NCBI RefSeq assembly: GCF_026241095.1
Contig: NZ_JAPFGB010000021.1
Span: 33,963-97,962 of the forward strand
Source: Saccharopolyspora sp. NFXS83
GTDB lineage: Bacteria; Actinomycetota; Actinomycetes; Mycobacteriales; Pseudonocardiaceae
Reading direction: 5' to 3'
Length of the DNA stretch: 64,000 nucleotides
Made by a program: the position numbers and the translations under genes. Below the pieces are notes generated by a model, which worked only from the letters and a program-made list of their open reading frames with translations, made no database searches and was not told the origin of the DNA. Below are positions 54,336-62,493 of this stretch, one piece after another; within the stretch, counting starts at the first letter, position 1; every line of letters begins with the position of its first letter.

Positions 54336-56840
54336 ATGGACCTCAAGCGCCTGCTCCGTAACCCGCTGCTTTGGATCCTGGCGGTGTTAGCGCTGATAAT
54401 GAGCCTCAGCGTGCTCTTCGATGAGACCAAGGCTTATCAGCAGGTCTCGACCTCCGAAGCTCTCCGGCAGATTTCCGAGGGCAAGGTAGCCGAGGCGACC
54501 ATCCAGGACAAAGAGCAACGAGTCCTGCTGAACCTGAAACAGGGTCAGAGCTTCGCCAACAGCAACCAGCTGATGGCGCAGTACCCTGCCGGTGCCACTG
54601 ATGCGGTGGTCAACGACATCCGGCAGGCGAACGTCGACAAGTGGAACACCGAGGTCACCCAGGACTCGTTCTGGACGCAGATGTTGATCTATCTGCTGCC
54701 GATCGGCCTGCTGGTGCTGCTGCTCATGTGGATGATGAACAACGTCCAGGGCGGCGGGAACCGGGTGATGAACTTCGGCAAGTCCAAGGCGAAGCAGCTC
54801 ACCAAGGACATGCCCAAGACGTTGTTCAACGACGTCGCCGGTGCCGATGAGGCCGTCGAGGAACTGCACGAGATCAAGGACTTCCTGCAGAACCCCGGCC
54901 GCTACCAGGCGCTGGGCGCGAAGATCCCGAAGGGCGTGCTGCTCTACGGCCCGCCCGGTACGGGCAAGACGCTGCTGGCCCGCGCGGTCGCCGGTGAGGC
55001 CGGCGTCCCGTTCTACTCGATCTCCGGTTCGGACTTCGTGGAGATGTTCGTCGGTGTCGGCGCCTCCCGCGTCCGCGACCTGTTCGAGCAGGCCAAGCAG
55101 AACGCGCCCTGCATCATCTTCGTCGACGAGATCGACGCGGTGGGCCGCCAGCGCGGTGCCGGCCTCGGCGGCGGGCACGACGAGCGCGAGCAGACGCTGA
55201 ACCAGCTGCTGGTCGAGATGGACGGGTTCGACTCGCGCGGCGGCATCATCCTGATCGCCGCGACGAACCGCCCGGACATCCTGGACCCGGCGCTGCTGCG
55301 CCCGGGCCGCTTCGACCGGCAGATCCCCGTCTCGGCGCCGGACCTGCGCGGTCGCAAGGCGATCCTGGGCGTGCACTCCAAGGGCAAGCCGTTGGCGCAG
55401 GACGCCGACATGGACGGCTTGGCCAAGCGGACCGTCGGGTTCTCCGGCGCGGACCTGGAGAACGTGGTCAACGAGGCCGCGCTGCTCACCGCCCGCGAGA
55501 ATGGCCAATTGATCACGGGTGCGGCTCTGGAAGAGTCGGTGGACCGCGTGATCGGCGGCCCGCGCCGCAAGAGCAAGATCATTTCGGAGCGGGACAAGAA
55601 GATCACCGCGTATCACGAGGGCGGGCACGCGCTGGCCGCCTGGGCGATGCCGGACGTCGACCCGGTCTACAAGCTCACGATCTTGCCGCGCGGTCGCACC
55701 GGTGGGCACGCGCTCGTCGTCCCCGAGGACGACAAGGACATGATGACCCGCTCGGAGATGATCGGGCGCCTGGTGTTCGCGCTCGGCGGCCGTTCCGCGG
55801 AGGAGCTCGTGTTCCACGAGCCCACCACCGGTGCCTCCAGCGACATCGAGCAGGCCACCAAGATCGCCCGCGCGATGGTCACCGAGTACGGCATGACCGC
55901 TCGGCTCGGCGCCGTCAAGTACGGCAAGGAGGAGGGCGACCCGTTCCTGGGCCGCTCCGCCGGGCAGCAGACGAACTACTCGCTCGAGGTCGCGCACGAG
56001 ATCGACGAAGAGGTGCGCAAGCTCATCGAGGCCGCGCACACCGAGGCGTGGGAGGTGCTCAACACCTACCGCGACGTGCTCGACGATCTCGTGATGGAGG
56101 TCCTGGAGAAGGAGACGCTGGTCCGCAAGGACCTGGAGCGGATCTTCGCCAGGGTCGAGAAGCGGCCCCGGATCACGGCGTTCAACGACTTCGGCGGGCG
56201 CACCCCGTCGGAGAAGCCGCCGATCAAGACTCCGGGCGAGCTGGCCATCGAACGCGGCGAGCCGTGGCCCCCGCCCGCGCCCGAACCGGCGCAGGCACCG
56301 CAGGCCCCGGCTCCCGGTCCGAACGGTCCGGTGCCCGCGGGCGCCGTCCCGGCGGGCCAGTACAACCAGGGCCAGCAGCCGCAGGGCGGGCCGGGCACGG
56401 TGCAGTTCCCGCACCCGCAGGGGCAGCAGCAGGCTCCGCAGGGCCAGTACCCGCAGCAGGGCCAGCAGTACCCGCAGGGCCAGCAGCAGTACGGCCAGCC
56501 GCAGGGCCAGTACGGCCAGCCGCAAGCCGTGCCGCCGAACTACGGCGCCCCGCCCGGCTGGACGCCGGCGACGGCGCCGGGCGGTGCCGGTCAGCAGCCG
56601 TACCAGCAGTGGGTCCCGTCCTGGGAGCGGTCGCAGCAGCAGCCTGCGGAGCAGAACCCCGCGGCCGGTGCGCAGCAGGTCCCGCAAGCGGGCACCGCGG
56701 CACCGAGCACGCCGCAGTCGGGGCAGGACGCGGGCGGCGCCGAACAGCAGTCCGGCGCCCAGCAGCCCGACGCGCAGCAGCCCCAGCAGGCTCCGGAGTC
56801 GGAGCAGCGGGGAGAGGACAAGGGCGAAGGCGGGCGCTGA
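54336..56840 (+). CDS. ftsH: Membrane-bound ATP-dependent zinc metalloprotease FtsH
   Basis: 834 residues. Two TM helices (about 9-26 and 112-132) flank a small outer domain. The AAA module has Walker A GPPGTGKT (from G205), Walker [10 protein letters not shown] and second region of homology [17 protein letters not shown]. The zinc site is H427-EGGH, with later DIEQATKIA. The last 210 or so residues are Pro/Gln/Gly-rich with a GQYGQPQ-type repeat, as in other Actinobacteria but long here. It degrades membrane and short-lived proteins. A hairpin follows. Confidence 0.97.
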   Translation: MDLKRLLRNPLLWILAVLALIMSLSVLFDETKAYQQVSTSEALRQISEGKVAEATIQDKEQRVLLNLKQGQSFANSNQLMAQYPAGATDAVVNDIRQANVDKWNTEVTQDSFWTQMLIYLLPIGLLVLLLMWMMNNVQGGGNRVMNFGKSKAKQLTKDMPKTLFNDVAGADEAVEELHEIKDFLQNPGRYQALGAKIPKGVLLYGPPGTGKTLLARAVAGEAGVPFYSISGSDFVEMFVGVGASRVRDLFEQAKQNAPCIIFVDEIDAVGRQRGAGLGGGHDEREQTLNQLLVEMDGFDSRGGIILIAATNRPDILDPALLRPGRFDRQIPVSAPDLRGRKAILGVHSKGKPLAQDADMDGLAKRTVGFSGADLENVVNEAALLTARENGQLITGAALEESVDRVIGGPRRKSKIISERDKKITAYHEGGHALAAWAMPDVDPVYKLTILPRGRTGGHALVVPEDDKDMMTRSEMIGRLVFALGGRSAEELVFHEPTTGASSDIEQATKIARAMVTEYGMTARLGAVKYGKEEGDPFLGRSAGQQTNYSLEVAHEIDEEVRKLIEAAHTEAWEVLNTYRDVLDDLVMEVLEKETLVRKDLERIFARVEKRPRITAFNDFGGRTPSEKPPIKTPGELAIERGEPWPPPAPEPAQAPQAPAPGPNGPVPAGAVPAGQYNQGQQPQGGPGTVQFPHPQGQQQAPQGQYPQQGQQYPQGQQQYGQPQGQYGQPQAVPPNYGAPPGWTPATAPGGAGQQPYQQWVPSWERSQQQPAEQNPAAGAQQVPQAGTAAPSTPQSGQDAGGAEQQSGAQQPDAQQPQQAPESEQRGEDKGEGGR

Positions 56841-56864
56841 CCGCCTCGCGCCGAGAGCGACAAG

Positions 56865-56912
56865 ACCGAGAAGGGGCACCGTCGCACGTCGACGGTGCCC
56901 CTTCTCGGTTCG
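56865..56912 (+). terminator. Strong hairpin between ftsH and folE
   Basis: A perfect 20-bp stem (56865-56884 with 56890-56909), loop CACGT, is followed by only a weak T-run. folE begins 26 bp later, so it may act as a partial terminator or attenuator rather than a full stop. Confidence 0.65.
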
Positions 56913-56937
56913 GTGTGAGCCGGTGGAGGAGCGACAC

Positions 56938-57576
56938 GTGATCAGCAATCTCGGTGGGCAGTCCGGGCGGGACGATTCCCGGCCGGGCGATACCGGTTTC
57001 GATCGACCGGCTTTCGACCAGGAACGAGCGGCGGCGGCGGTCCGCGAACTGCTGCTCGCGGCAGGTGAGGACCCGGACCGGGAAGGTCTGCGGGACACGC
57101 CCGCCCGGGTGGCCCGCGCCTACCAGGAGTTGTTCGCCGGGCTCTACACCGACCCGGACGAGGTGCTCGACCGCACCTTCGACGAGGCGCACGAAGAGCT
57201 GGTGCTGGTCCGCGACATCCCGATGTACTCCCAGTGCGAGCACCACCTGCTGCCGTTCCACGGCGTGGCGCACATCGGCTACATCCCGAACGAGAAGGGC
57301 CGGGTCACCGGCCTGTCGAAGCTGGCGCGGCTGGTGGACCTCTACGCCAAGCGCCCGCAGGTCCAGGAGCGGCTGACTTCGCAGGTCGCCGATGCCCTGG
57401 CGCGGAAGCTGGAGCCGCGCGGCGTGATCGTCGTCGTCGACGCCGAGCACCTGTGCATGGGGATGCGCGGGGTTCGCAAGGCGGGTTCGACCACGACGAC
57501 CTCCGCGGTGCGCGGTATCTTCCGCAGCTCCGCCTCCTCCCGGGCCGAGGCGCTGTCGTTGATCAGGGGGTCGTGA
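56938..57576 (+). CDS. folE: GTP cyclohydrolase I (FolE, type IA)
   Basis: 212 residues; converts GTP to dihydroneopterin triphosphate, first step of folate synthesis. Zinc ligands are C and H in [12 protein letters not shown] and the Cys in [13 protein letters not shown]. The [22 protein letters not shown] segment is diagnostic. The GTG at 56938 has GGAGGAG 6 nt upstream. It overlaps folP by one base and opens the folE-folP-folB-folK operon. Confidence 0.97.
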   Translation: MISNLGGQSGRDDSRPGDTGFDRPAFDQERAAAAVRELLLAAGEDPDREGLRDTPARVARAYQELFAGLYTDPDEVLDRTFDEAHEELVLVRDIPMYSQCEHHLLPFHGVAHIGYIPNEKGRVTGLSKLARLVDLYAKRPQVQERLTSQVADALARKLEPRGVIVVVDAEHLCMGMRGVRKAGSTTTTSAVRGIFRSSASSRAEALSLIRGS

Positions 57577-58421
57577 TGAGCGTGCTGCTTCCCCGGCCCG
57601 GCCGCTGCGCGGTGATGGGCGTGCTGAACGTGACGCCCGATTCGTTCTCCGACGGTGGCCGCTACCTGGACCGCAAGGCCGCGGTGGCGCACGGCGTCGA
57701 CATGTTCGAGGCGGGCGCGGACATCATCGACGTGGGCGGTGAGTCGACGCGGCCGGGTGCGGACCGGGTGCTGGCCGAGATCGAGATCGAGCGGGTGCTG
57801 CCGGTGGTGGCGGAACTGGTCGACTCCGGGGTGCCGGTCAGCGTGGACACCACGCGCGCCGAGGTCGCCGCGGCCACGGCCGGAGCGGGCGCCTCGGTGA
57901 TCAACGACGTGTCCGGCGGGCTGGCCGACCCGGACATGGCGCGGGTCGCCGCGGACACCGGGCTGCCGTGGGTGCTGATGCACTGGCGCGGTCACAGCCG
58001 CGACATGAACTCCCTGGCCGAGTACGGCGACGTGGTCGCCGACGTGCGCTCGGAGCTGCTGGCCCAGGTCGACGTGGCGTTGCGGGCGGGCGTCCGGGAG
58101 GACGCGATCGTGCTCGATCCCGGCTTGGGCTTCGCGAAGACGGGGGAGCACGACTGGGCGCTGCTGAACCGGCTGGGCGAGTTCGTCGGACTGGGCTTCC
58201 CGGTGCTGGTGGGCGCCTCGCGGAAGCGGTTCCTCGGCAGGCTGCTGGCCGATGACGACGGCGTTCCGCGCGCCCCGGCCGGCCGGGAGACGGCGACGGC
58301 GGTGGTCTCGGCGCTGGCTGCGGACCGCGGCGCGTGGGCGGTGCGGGTGCACGACGTGCGCAGTTCGCTGGACGCGGTCGCGGTGACCGCGGCGTGGAAC
58401 ACCGGAGGAACCGTTGGCTGA
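57576..58421 (+). CDS. folP: Dihydropteroate synthase
   Basis: 281 residues; joins pterin and p-aminobenzoate, the target of sulfonamides. Signatures: [45 protein letters not shown] [14 protein letters not shown], and GASRKRFLG. The ATG shares its A with the folE TGA and has AGGGGG upstream. It overlaps folB by 8 nt. Confidence 0.97.
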   Translation: MSVLLPRPGRCAVMGVLNVTPDSFSDGGRYLDRKAAVAHGVDMFEAGADIIDVGGESTRPGADRVLAEIEIERVLPVVAELVDSGVPVSVDTTRAEVAAATAGAGASVINDVSGGLADPDMARVAADTGLPWVLMHWRGHSRDMNSLAEYGDVVADVRSELLAQVDVALRAGVREDAIVLDPGLGFAKTGEHDWALLNRLGEFVGLGFPVLVGASRKRFLGRLLADDDGVPRAPAGRETATAVVSALAADRGAWAVRVHDVRSSLDAVAVTAAWNTGGTVG

Positions 58422-58791
58422 CCGGATCACGTTGACCGGGTTGCGGGTGCGCGGCAACCACGGGGTCTTCGAGCACGAGAAGCGCGACGGCCAGGAGTTC
58501 CTGGTCGACATCACGGTGTGGGTGGACCTCGCCGGTGCCGCCGCCGCCGACGACTTGGCGCAGACGCTGCACTACGGCGAGCTGGCGCAGCGCGCGGCGG
58601 ACGTCGTGGGCGGGCCCTCGCGGGACCTGATCGAGACGGTGGCGGCGGAGATCGCCGACGACATCATGACCGATCAGCGCGCCCACGCCGCCGAGGTCAC
58701 GATCCACAAGCCGTCCGCGCCGATCCCGCTGACGTTCGCGGACGTCGCGGTCACCATGCGCCGGTCCCGGCGCGCGGCGCGGAACGGCTGA
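58414..58791 (+). CDS. folB: Dihydroneopterin aldolase
   Basis: 125 residues; retro-aldol cleavage of dihydroneopterin. Family words: [21 protein letters not shown] (with the catalytic Tyr/Lys region), TLHYGELAQ, and [17 protein letters not shown] with active-site Lys. The start is the TTG at 58414, with GGAGGAA upstream. There is no later ATG or GTG before the conserved N-terminus, so the rare codon is well supported. Confidence 0.95.
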   Translation: MADRITLTGLRVRGNHGVFEHEKRDGQEFLVDITVWVDLAGAAAADDLAQTLHYGELAQRAADVVGGPSRDLIETVAAEIADDIMTDQRAHAAEVTIHKPSAPIPLTFADVAVTMRRSRRAARNG

Positions 58792-58799
58792 GCGCGCCG

Positions 58800-59294
58800 A
58801 TGAGCAGGGCGGTGCTGTCGCTGGGGTCGAACCTGGGCGACCGGCTGGCGCACTTGCGGTCCGCGGTGGACGGGTTCGGCGACGCGGTCGTGGCGGTCTC
58901 CCCGGTCTACGAGACGGCGCCGTGGGGCGTCACCGACCAGCCGGACTTCCTCAACGCGGTGCTCGTCGTGGCGTCCGCCGAGGTGGACGAGTGGGGCTGG
59001 TTGCGCCGTGGCCAGGAGCTGGAGCGAGCGGCGGAGCGGGTGCGGGAGCGCCGCTGGGGCCCGCGCACGCTCGACGTGGACGTGGTCACCGTGGACGGCG
59101 TGCGCAGCGAGGACGCGGAGCTGCTGCTGCCGCATCCCGGCACGCCCGCGCGGGCGACGGTGCTGATCCCGTGGTCGGTGGTGGAGCCGGACGCGGTGCT
59201 GCCGGGCCACGGCCCGGTCGGCGACCTGATCCGGGCTCTGCCCGCCGCGGAACTGGATGCCGTGCACCGGCGCGACGACCTGCACCTGGGGTGA
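58800..59294 (+). CDS. folK: 6-hydroxymethyl-dihydropterin pyrophosphokinase (HPPK)
   Basis: 164 residues; transfers pyrophosphate from ATP to hydroxymethyl-dihydropterin. LSLGSNLGDRLAHL opens the fold, then VYETAPWGVTDQPDFLNAV, RRWGPRTLDVDVV with the paired Asp metal ligands, and LPHPG. The ATG lies 8 bp after the folB stop. Last gene of the fol operon. Confidence 0.96.
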   Translation: MSRAVLSLGSNLGDRLAHLRSAVDGFGDAVVAVSPVYETAPWGVTDQPDFLNAVLVVASAEVDEWGWLRRGQELERAAERVRERRWGPRTLDVDVVTVDGVRSEDAELLLPHPGTPARATVLIPWSVVEPDAVLPGHGPVGDLIRALPAAELDAVHRRDDLHLG

Positions 59295-59297
59295 GAT

Positions 59298-59330
59298 GCC
59301 TCCTCCGCTCGGCCTGCGGGCGGAGGAGGC
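59298..59330. terminator. Terminator after the folate operon
   Basis: The 11-bp stem GCCTCCTCCGC/GCGGAGGAGGC lies just after folK. A second hairpin at 59382-59410 (CCCTGATCCGCG and complement) covers the end of the convergent MerR gene. Confidence 0.6.
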
Positions 59331-59404
59331 GGTGACCTCACGGGCGGCAGCCGCCGGAGGACCGGGCCGCTGAGGCGATCACCCTGATCCGCGCGTGCCG
59401 CGGA

Positions 59405-60352
59405 TCAGGGCAGGGTGGACCGCACGGCGTCGGCGATCCAGTGCGTCTGCCGCTCGGTGGTGGGGTGCGGCGGCCACTCGTTGATGACCGCCAGCAGCTC
59501 CCAGTACCGGGACATCCGCTCGTCGTAGGGCGCGCCGAAGTGGTCCGCGAGCTCGGTGCGCGCGGCCGGGCCGTCGATCACGCCCTGCTGGCGGGCCCAG
59601 AGGCCGGAGCAGCGCTCGGCCAGGTCCCGCCCGCGCTCGGAGTCCGGGGCGTGCCCGGCTTCCCGCGCCTGCTGGATCTCGTCGAACAGCGCCCACCAGA
59701 GCGCGGCCTCGTCCTTCGTCTGCACCGGCATGGCGTGCTCATCGCCTCGCTGCGCGGACTGCTCCTCCCACAGCCGCCGGACGGCGGCGCGGAAGTCGGC
59801 GTCGCCGACGAGTTCGGCGAGTTCGATCCACGCCTCCACCTGTTCGGTGCTCGGGTCGTCCGGCAGCTCCGGTTTCGCGGACCGCATCCAGGCCGCGAAC
59901 TCCTGGTTCACCTCCAGGCCGCCGATGGTCTCGTCCCAGAATTCGTCGATGATCCGGTTGCGCTCCGCGTCGGACATGGTCGCCAGCTTGTGCATGAGTT
60001 TCACCTCTTCGGTCGATCGGTTCAGGTGCACGACCGCCCGCAGCACCGCGCGGCGGGTTCGCAGCAGCCGCATCTGGTCCTCCAGCAGGTCCAGTTGCGC
60101 TTCGGCGAGCCGCCGCACCGTGGTCTCCTCGGCGAGGACTCGGCGCACTTCGTCGAGCCCGGCTCCGAGCTCGCGCAAGGTGCGCACCAGTTCCAGCCGC
60201 GCCATCGCCTTCACGTCGTAGAGCCGGTAGCCGGAGTGCGTGCGGTCGGTGGGCGGCACGACGCCGCTGTCGGAGTAGAACCGGATGGTCTTCACGCTCA
60301 GCCCGGTGCGCCGGGAGAGCTCTCCGATGGTGTAGCGCTGCGTGTCGTCCAC
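59405..60352 (-). CDS. MerR-family transcriptional regulator (TipA-like)
   Basis: 315 residues. N-terminal MerR winged helix: YTIGELSRRTGLSVKTIRFY then GYRLYDVKAMARL (about 7-72). A long dimerising helix follows (about 80-120). The C-terminal 190 residues are helical and Trp-rich (DEFWDET, RLWEEQ, SRYWELL), resembling the TipAS ligand-binding type without certainty. No metal-binding Cys cluster. The GTG at 60352 is chosen because the conserved region begins five codons later. Regulated target unknown; divergent from DUF3180. Confidence 0.88.
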   Translation of the reverse strand: MDDTQRYTIGELSRRTGLSVKTIRFYSDSGVVPPTDRTHSGYRLYDVKAMARLELVRTLRELGAGLDEVRRVLAEETTVRRLAEAQLDLLEDQMRLLRTRRAVLRAVVHLNRSTEEVKLMHKLATMSDAERNRIIDEFWDETIGGLEVNQEFAAWMRSAKPELPDDPSTEQVEAWIELAELVGDADFRAAVRRLWEEQSAQRGDEHAMPVQTKDEAALWWALFDEIQQAREAGHAPDSERGRDLAERCSGLWARQQGVIDGPAARTELADHFGAPYDERMSRYWELLAVINEWPPHPTTERQTHWIADAVRSTLP

Positions 60353-60460
60353 GAGTGAGACCTTCGGCCTTCCAGTCGGGGGAGACTCAAGCCCTTTTCG
60401 CGCGCGGTTCGTCGGCCGGTGCCTTGCCGTCCGGTTCTCGCGAAGTGCGATGCTGGAATC

Positions 60461-60946
60461 GTGGCACCTCGGCAGCAGGATCGGATGACGTTCACGCAGG
60501 CGCGGCAGTTGGTCGTGGCAGCCTTGATCGCGGCGGCCTTGGCGTACGTCGGTGCCCGCTTGGCCTACGGCGCGCTGCCCCGGTTGCCCGCGCCCGCGGG
60601 CGCGACGCTGCTGCTGATCGCGGTGGTCGACGTGCTGCTGGCGCTGACCTTGCGCCCCCGCATCCAGCGCAAGCCCGGCACGGAACCGGTCGACGCCCTG
60701 CCCGCGGCCCGCGCGGTCGCGCTGGCGAAGGCGTCCTCGATGGCGGGCGCGATCATGTCCGGGGTGTGGATCGGGCTGCTCGGCCACCTGCTCCCGATCC
60801 AGGGCTCGGTCCAGGCCGCGCGGGAGGACATGACGGCGTCCCTGATCGGCCTGATCAGCGCAGCGGCCTTGATCGCCGCAGGCCTCTGGCTCGAACACTG
60901 CCTCCGCAACCCCGACGACCCGGAAGAGCCCTACGACGAGGACTGA
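60461..60946 (+). CDS. DUF3180 membrane protein (Rv3605c-like)
   Basis: 161 residues with four predicted TM helices (about 18-36, 46-64, 90-112, 125-145) and an acidic C-terminus. It sits beyond folK as in mycobacteria, where the Rv3605c protein holds this place. Start GTG 60461; an ATG at 60485 is nearly as good. Function unknown. Confidence 0.85.
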   Translation: MAPRQQDRMTFTQARQLVVAALIAAALAYVGARLAYGALPRLPAPAGATLLLIAVVDVLLALTLRPRIQRKPGTEPVDALPAARAVALAKASSMAGAIMSGVWIGLLGHLLPIQGSVQAAREDMTASLIGLISAAALIAAGLWLEHCLRNPDDPEEPYDED

Positions 60947-61313
60947 CCCCTTCGCCGCCCGCCCCCGCGAAGCGGACAACCACCCCCGACGAACCCGAAC
61001 CAAGCTCTGCCTTGCGGCCGAAGACCGTGCCGTGCGGCGTAGCCGTGCGTTGGGCGGCGAAGCCACGCCTGCCTTGCGGCCGGAGGCCGTGCCTGTATGT
61101 GCGAAGCACATAGCCCACGTCGGGAAGGTGACCACCCGCGGGTTCTCAGTCGGTCTCTCGCGAGGACGGCTTTTTCCCTCGTGGCGGAGCCACTAGGGAA
61201 AAAGATCCCGCAGCGAGAAGACCGACTGAGGTTCCGCCACCCGACCCCCAAAGCAAAACGAGCCCAACCATCCTGCGGATCTCGATCCGGTAAAGGCCGG
61301 GTACCGTGGGGGC
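60947..61313. repeat. Array of short hairpins with GNA triloops and a nested inverted repeat
   Basis: Six small stems with GNA loops: 60965-60975, 61035-61045, 61056-61064, 61078-61088, 61096-61112 (TATGTGC GAA GCACATA) and 61181-61193. A 14-bp direct repeat CTGCCTTGCGGCCG occurs at 61007 and 61069. The last hairpin lies inside a nested palindrome: CTTTTTCCCT/AGGGAAAAAG (61170-61179, 61195-61204), enclosed by CTCAGTCGGTCT (61145) and its complement ending at 61230. No CDS. Confidence 0.7.
61302..61307 (+). promoter_or_regulatory. Candidate -10 box (TACCGT), leaderless start
   Basis: TACCGT lies 6 nt before the ATG at 61314 and no Shine-Dalgarno is present. Confidence 0.4.
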
Positions 61314-62417
61314 ATGCCCGCCCCTGGCCGTTCCGCAGCCGCTGACCAGCGTCCGTCGGTGTTATGGGTCGGCGCCTTGGTCCTCGCCGCCGCCGCGACC
61401 GCGATCCTGGTGTTGAGCAACGATTCCCGCGTGCTCAAGCTGGGTCTGGTGGCCGCGTTGTGGGCCGCGTTGCTGGGCGCGTTCGGCGTCGCGAAGCTGC
61501 GGGGGAAGGCGTCCGAGGCGGCTGAGCGGGAGGCGGAGCGCCAGCGGGTCTACGAGATCGAACTGGAGCGGGAGATCGCCGCTCGCCGCGAGTTCGAGGC
61601 GACCGCCGAGGCGGAGGCGCGCCGCACGGCGGCGGCGGAGTCCGACGCCGAGATCCAGGCGTTGAAAGCGGAATTGCGGGCGCTGCGGGAGAACTTGGAG
61701 AAGATGCTCGGCGGGGACGTGCTGTTCGAGCGCGTCGCGCTGCGGGCGGAGTCCACTCGGGTGCGTTCTTTGCCGGAGCGTCCCGCGACGGGCGAGCAGC
61801 CGCGGTTCTCCTCCGGTGACACGGGCGCGCAGCCGCGGATCATCCAGCAGACCGATGGTCGTGGCAGGCAGTTGCCGGCCGGTTACCAGGGGCAGGTCGA
61901 GCATCCGGAGCCGCACGAGCAGCCGCCGCACCGGACTCCGGTGGAGCAGCCGTCGCGACCGTCGAAACCGCGCAAGTCCAGGCCGCAGCAGGGAAGGCCC
62001 GCTCCGCGGCAGGCGGCCGATGCGCGCAAGCAGCGCCCGGCGCAGTCCGGGACCCAGGGCGCGTGGCCGGAGTCCACTTCGGACAGGTTGCGCCCGGTCC
62101 AGCCCGAGCAGGCGGCGCCGGTGGCGCACCCTGCGCCTGCCGGATCTCCGCCGGAGCAACCCCGCCCCGAACAGCCCCAGGTCGCCCGGCCGCCGGCGAG
62201 CCCGGAGCCCGCCGCGCCGCAGCCCGCCCAGCAGGCCACCCCGGCTCAGCGGCCCGAACCCGAGGCGACCGACGATTCCGCCGAGCGCCGCACCCCGACT
62301 CGGCAGGTCGAGGCGGGCGCGCACACCGAGGGCACGTCGGTCGTCGACCTGCTCGCCGCCTACGGCGATTCCGGCGCGCCACCCGAGTCGAAGCGCCGCC
62401 GCCGACGCCGCGGCTGA
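61314..62417 (+). CDS. Two-TM coiled-coil protein (DUF6779-like)
   Basis: 367 residues. Two TM helices (about 17-35 and 40-60) precede a charged coiled coil (about 66-135, Glu/Arg/Ala). A Pro/Gln/Arg-rich disordered tail ends in a basic cluster RRRRRG after a conserved-looking VVDLLAAYGDSG. The place beyond DUF3180 matches Rv3604c. No enzymatic motif. It may be a membrane scaffold. Followed by the PrsW-like gene 76 bp later. Confidence 0.82.
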   Translation: MPAPGRSAAADQRPSVLWVGALVLAAAATAILVLSNDSRVLKLGLVAALWAALLGAFGVAKLRGKASEAAEREAERQRVYEIELEREIAARREFEATAEAEARRTAAAESDAEIQALKAELRALRENLEKMLGGDVLFERVALRAESTRVRSLPERPATGEQPRFSSGDTGAQPRIIQQTDGRGRQLPAGYQGQVEHPEPHEQPPHRTPVEQPSRPSKPRKSRPQQGRPAPRQAADARKQRPAQSGTQGAWPESTSDRLRPVQPEQAAPVAHPAPAGSPPEQPRPEQPQVARPPASPEPAAPQPAQQATPAQRPEPEATDDSAERRTPTRQVEAGAHTEGTSVVDLLAAYGDSGAPPESKRRRRRRG

Positions 62418-62480
62418 GCCGCCAGGAGCGGTCGCCGGGTGATCCTGCCCCAGGCGGTGTGGGGGCGAAGTGTCGCGTTC

Positions 62481-62486
62481 TAGGGT
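62481..62486 (+). promoter_or_regulatory. Candidate -10 box (TAGGGT), leaderless start
   Basis: TAGGGT lies 7 nt before the GTG at 62494 and no Shine-Dalgarno is present. Confidence 0.4.
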
Positions 62487-62493
62487 TTCGGGC

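Noticed and set aside
60985..61230. Insertion sequence remnant
   Set aside because: There is no transposase coding sequence and no target duplication; only palindromes and one short direct repeat are present, so it is kept as an unexplained repeat.
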